Below, piece by piece: positions 61,912-64,000 of a stretch of DNA of 64,000 bases (the first letter of the stretch is position 1; each line of letters opens with the position of its first letter). This stretch comes from Palsa-1392 sp963819975 (GTDB lineage Bacteria; Verrucomicrobiota; Verrucomicrobiia; Chthoniobacterales; UBA10450), in NCBI GenBank assembly GCA_963819975.1, contig CAWFYE010000007.1, positions 372,001-436,000 on the forward strand, in the 5' to 3' direction. The notes below the pieces were generated by a model. The model saw nothing but the letters and a program-made list of their open reading frames with translations, searched no databases and was not told the origin of the DNA. The translations under genes and the position numbers were made by a program.

Positions 61912-62497
61912 ATGGAGCGGTTCGCGATTGGTATTCTTGGCTCCGGCAAAGGCTCCAACTGCCGCGCTATTCTCGAACAGATCCGCGCCGGAAAATTGGC
62001 GGCGGAGTGCCGAATGGTTGTCTCGGATGTGGCCGACGCCGGCATTCTCGAGATCGCGCGCGAGTACCGACGTGCCGGCGGTTTTTTTTTCGCCGGGAAA
62101 ATTCCGGACCAGGCTCGAACCGGAGCGAGAAGAAGAACTCGTTAGGCTGCTGCGCGAAGGGGGCGTAGAACTGGTCGTGCTGGCGGGATTCATGCGCGTG
62201 CTGAAGGCGACGCTGCTGGAGGCTTTTCCGCGTCGGATCATTAACCTACATCCGTCGCTTCTGCCAAAATTTCCGGGACGCGAGGCCTGGGCGCAGGCGC
62301 TGGCGGCCGGCGAGACTGTCACCGGTTGCAGTGTTCATTACGTCGATGCCGGAATCGACAGCGGTGAGATCATCGCCCAAAGCGAGGTCGCGGTTTTGCC
62401 TAACGACACGCCAGCGAGCCTGCACGAGCGCATCCAACTCGCCGAACGCGAGCTTTTCCCGGCCGTGATCGGCCAACTGGCGGCGGCGAGGACCTAG
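61912..62497 (+). pseudogene. purN: Phosphoribosylglycinamide formyltransferase with one frameshift
   Basis: PurN transfers a formyl group to GAR in purine synthesis. ATG 61912, four bases after the rfaE2 stop, starts FAIGILGSGKGSNCRAILEQ and VVSDVADAGILEIAREYR. Around 62066-62075 (gagtaccgac|gtgccg) the frame must shift by one base to continue VPAVFFSPGKFRTRLEPE, FMRVLKATLLEAFPRRIINL, HPSLLPKFPGREA and CSVHYVDAGIDSGEIIAQSE, ending at 62497. Both halves are highly conserved, so either the gene was lately inactivated or the base is a sequencing error. The stop overlaps that of convergent gpsA by four bases. Confidence 0.88.
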
Positions 62498-63495
62498 CCA
62501 TGCTCGGATTTTTGATCGCGGCCTAACAATTCCTGCATCGCCTGCGCGGGCGACTTGCCCTCATGCAGGACGGCGTGGACCTGGTCGATGATCGGCGTCT
62601 CGACACCAACTTTGCGCGCGCATTCGAAGGCACTGCGCGCGGTCGGAATTCCTTCCGCCACGGTTTTCATCCCGCGAGTAATTTCTTCCAGGCTCCTGCC
62701 CTGTCCAAGCTGCTCGCCGAGGCGGCGGTTGCGACTATGCTGGCTGAAGCAGGTTGCAATCAAATCTCCCGCTCCGCTCAGACCTTGAAAGGTACGGGCG
62801 TCGCCGCCCATCGCGACTCCCAGCCTGAGGAGCTCGGCGAGCGAACGCGTCACAAGCGCCGCCTTCGAGTTGTCGCCAAAGCCGAAGCCGTCGCTCACTC
62901 CGGCGGGGATTGCGAAAATATTCTTCAGGGCGCCCCCGAGCTCGATCCCGACAATCTCGTCGCTGCTGTAAACACGAAAGCGCGAGCTTCCCAGCATGGC
63001 CTGAAGTTCCTCGGCGACGCTCCGGTCGCGGCAGCCGAGAACGGTCGCGCTCGGTAGACCACGCGCCACTTCCACCGCCAGATTGGGTCCGGAAAGAACT
63101 GCAACCGGATTGGCTGGGAATTTTTCGTGCAGAATTTCGCTCATTCGCATCCCGCTGCCGTGCTCGATTCCTTTCGTGCAACTCATCAGGATGGCGGCGG
63201 GATTGGTCATTTCCTTTTGGAGCGCCGCCGCCACTTCGCGCAGCGCAACCGAGGGAGTGACAAAGACGATCAGATCCGCCGACGCGCAATCGCCCAGCTT
63301 GCTCGTTAGGCAAACATTGCCCGGTAATGCGACGCCGGGGAGATAATCGGGGTTTTGCCGGCTGCGGCTGATTTCCGCGACCCGCTCAGGCGTGTGACCC
63401 CACAAAATGATTTCGTGGCCGGCTTTCGCCCAAAGGAGAGCGAGCGCGGTCCCCCAGCCGCCGGTTCCGAGAATGGCTGTTCGACGCGCCGTCAT
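62494..63495 (-). CDS. gpsA: NAD(P)-dependent glycerol-3-phosphate dehydrogenase
   Basis: GpsA reduces dihydroxyacetone phosphate to sn-glycerol-3-phosphate for phospholipids. The 333-residue product has the nucleotide-binding AILGTGGWGTALALLWAKAG, ISRSRQNPDYLPGVALPGNV, CTKGIEHGSG, VLSGPNLAVEVARGLPSA, GIELGGALKNIFAIPAGVSD (catalytic Lys) and TFQGLSGAGDLIATCFSQHS. The start overlaps the stop of plsY by four bases (ATGA), so the product feeds directly into the acyltransferase encoded just upstream. Confidence 0.96.
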   Translation of the reverse strand: MTARRTAILGTGGWGTALALLWAKAGHEIILWGHTPERVAEISRSRQNPDYLPGVALPGNVCLTSKLGDCASADLIVFVTPSVALREVAAALQKEMTNPAAILMSCTKGIEHGSGMRMSEILHEKFPANPVAVLSGPNLAVEVARGLPSATVLGCRDRSVAEELQAMLGSSRFRVYSSDEIVGIELGGALKNIFAIPAGVSDGFGFGDNSKAALVTRSLAELLRLGVAMGGDARTFQGLSGAGDLIATCFSQHSRNRRLGEQLGQGRSLEEITRGMKTVAEGIPTARSAFECARKVGVETPIIDQVHAVLHEGKSPAQAMQELLGRDQKSEHG

Positions 63496-64000
63496 TTTTG
63501 GCCGAAGCGTTGTTCTTTGCCTTGGAGAAGTCGTTGCATATTAGACCGGTGCCGCCAAACGACGACTCCGGCGATAAGAATCGAAAATGGAAGTAAACTC
63601 GCGCCCGTCAGCATTCCGAGCCGCAGATAGACAATCACGAAAATTGGAAGTGCTACGGCCCCTCCGATCGAAGCGACTGAAACGTAGCGGGTGAACTGAA
63701 AAAGGAGAAGCCAAACTGCCAACACCGAGAACATAGCAACCGGCATGAGACCCAGAAGAACCCCCGCCGACGTTGCAACACCTTTTCCACCCCTAAATCC
63801 GAGCCAGACCGGAAAGGTGTGACCAAGGATGCACGCCAATCCGCCCACGATGCCAACCAAGTCGCGCTGGGTGTCTCCGACTAGGATGGCACCGCCAATC
63901 GCAAAAGCGATCCGGACAGCGGCGAATCCTTTAAACGCATCGAGAGCAAAGACCAAATAGCCCCATTTTTTTCCCAATACCCGGAGGACATTGGTGGCGC
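63492..64000 (-). CDS. plsY: Glycerol-3-phosphate acyltransferase PlsY (5' part beyond window)
   Basis: PlsY transfers acyl groups from acyl-phosphate to glycerol-3-phosphate at the inner membrane, the first step of phospholipid synthesis. The visible part begins ATNVLRVLGKKWGYLVFALD, the end of the family's first conserved loop, and continues with GLACILGHTFPVWLGFRGGK GVATSAG (the second, catalytic loop) and late hydrophobic helices. About 170 of roughly 200 residues are inside the window; the start lies to the right. Coupled with gpsA by an ATGA overlap. Confidence 0.92.
   Translation of the reverse strand, partial: ATNVLRVLGKKWGYLVFALDAFKGFAAVRIAFAIGGAILVGDTQRDLVGIVGGLACILGHTFPVWLGFRGGKGVATSAGVLLGLMPVAMFSVLAVWLLLFQFTRYVSVASIGGAVALPIFVIVYLRLGMLTGASLLPFSILIAGVVVWRHRSNMQRLLQGKEQRFGQK

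Overview
The window looks like chromosomal DNA of a GC-rich (about 60% by eye) Gram-negative bacterium. The gene content fits the Verrucomicrobiota: a PEP-CTERM protein, long-form IspG, a cdsA-dxr-rseP-ispG operon, DUF4912, NSS carriers with tiny partner subunits, and dispersed 'GACAGGATT' palindromes. The phylum is an inference from content; no rRNA gene is present to confirm it.

Layout. 1-0.9 kb (minus) is a selenocysteine locus: a UGA-containing Rdx/SelW-like selenoprotein, tRNA-Sec, and the start of selD, whose catalytic residue is itself encoded by UGA. It abuts an IS3-family element (965-2191). Next come typA, a secreted sedolisin/subtilisin-like peptidase and a decayed fragment of a second one, then the operon cdsA-dxr-rseP-ispG (isoprenoid and phospholipid synthesis, site-2 protease). 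dxr carries an in-frame insertion of a palindromic repeat. 13.4-19.2 kb holds a Tat-exported DJ-1/PfpI protein, small secreted proteins, a ChaA-type antiporter, an EamA transporter and DUF1810.

19.3-35.9 kb is an accessory island of secreted or lipoprotein repeat proteins (Sel1, NHL, WD40, TPR, zinc ribbon, DUF3142) with tandem paralogues, truncated copies and frameshifts. An otherwise frequent 8-mer is missing from most of it.

36.0-44.2 kb holds tdh and then the most interesting cluster: a SurA/PpiC-like foldase, an ABC exporter with two cyclic-nucleotide-binding domains and a C39 peptidase, an HlyD-type adaptor, a stand-alone sigma-54 activator, and two short proteins sharing the leader pattern D-L-x-P-x5-G-G. 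I read this as a regulated double-glycine peptide export system with its own substrates.

44.5-64 kb is mostly housekeeping: polX, a broken PEP-CTERM gene, a two-gene arginine dihydrolase/ornithine cyclodeaminase pair, DUF4912, an NSS transporter with a 39-residue partner, an NhaD-like carrier, a retropepsin-like protease, cyclophilin, aguB, sodC, an HD nuclease, an orphan methyltransferase, thiG, treZ, rfaE2, purN (frameshifted), gpsA and plsY (cut by the window end).

The 8-mer CGTTAGGC/GCCTAACG occurs 31 times by hand count where about 2-3 are expected. It sits in core genes and gene boundaries and is absent from the IS element and nearly absent from the accessory island.
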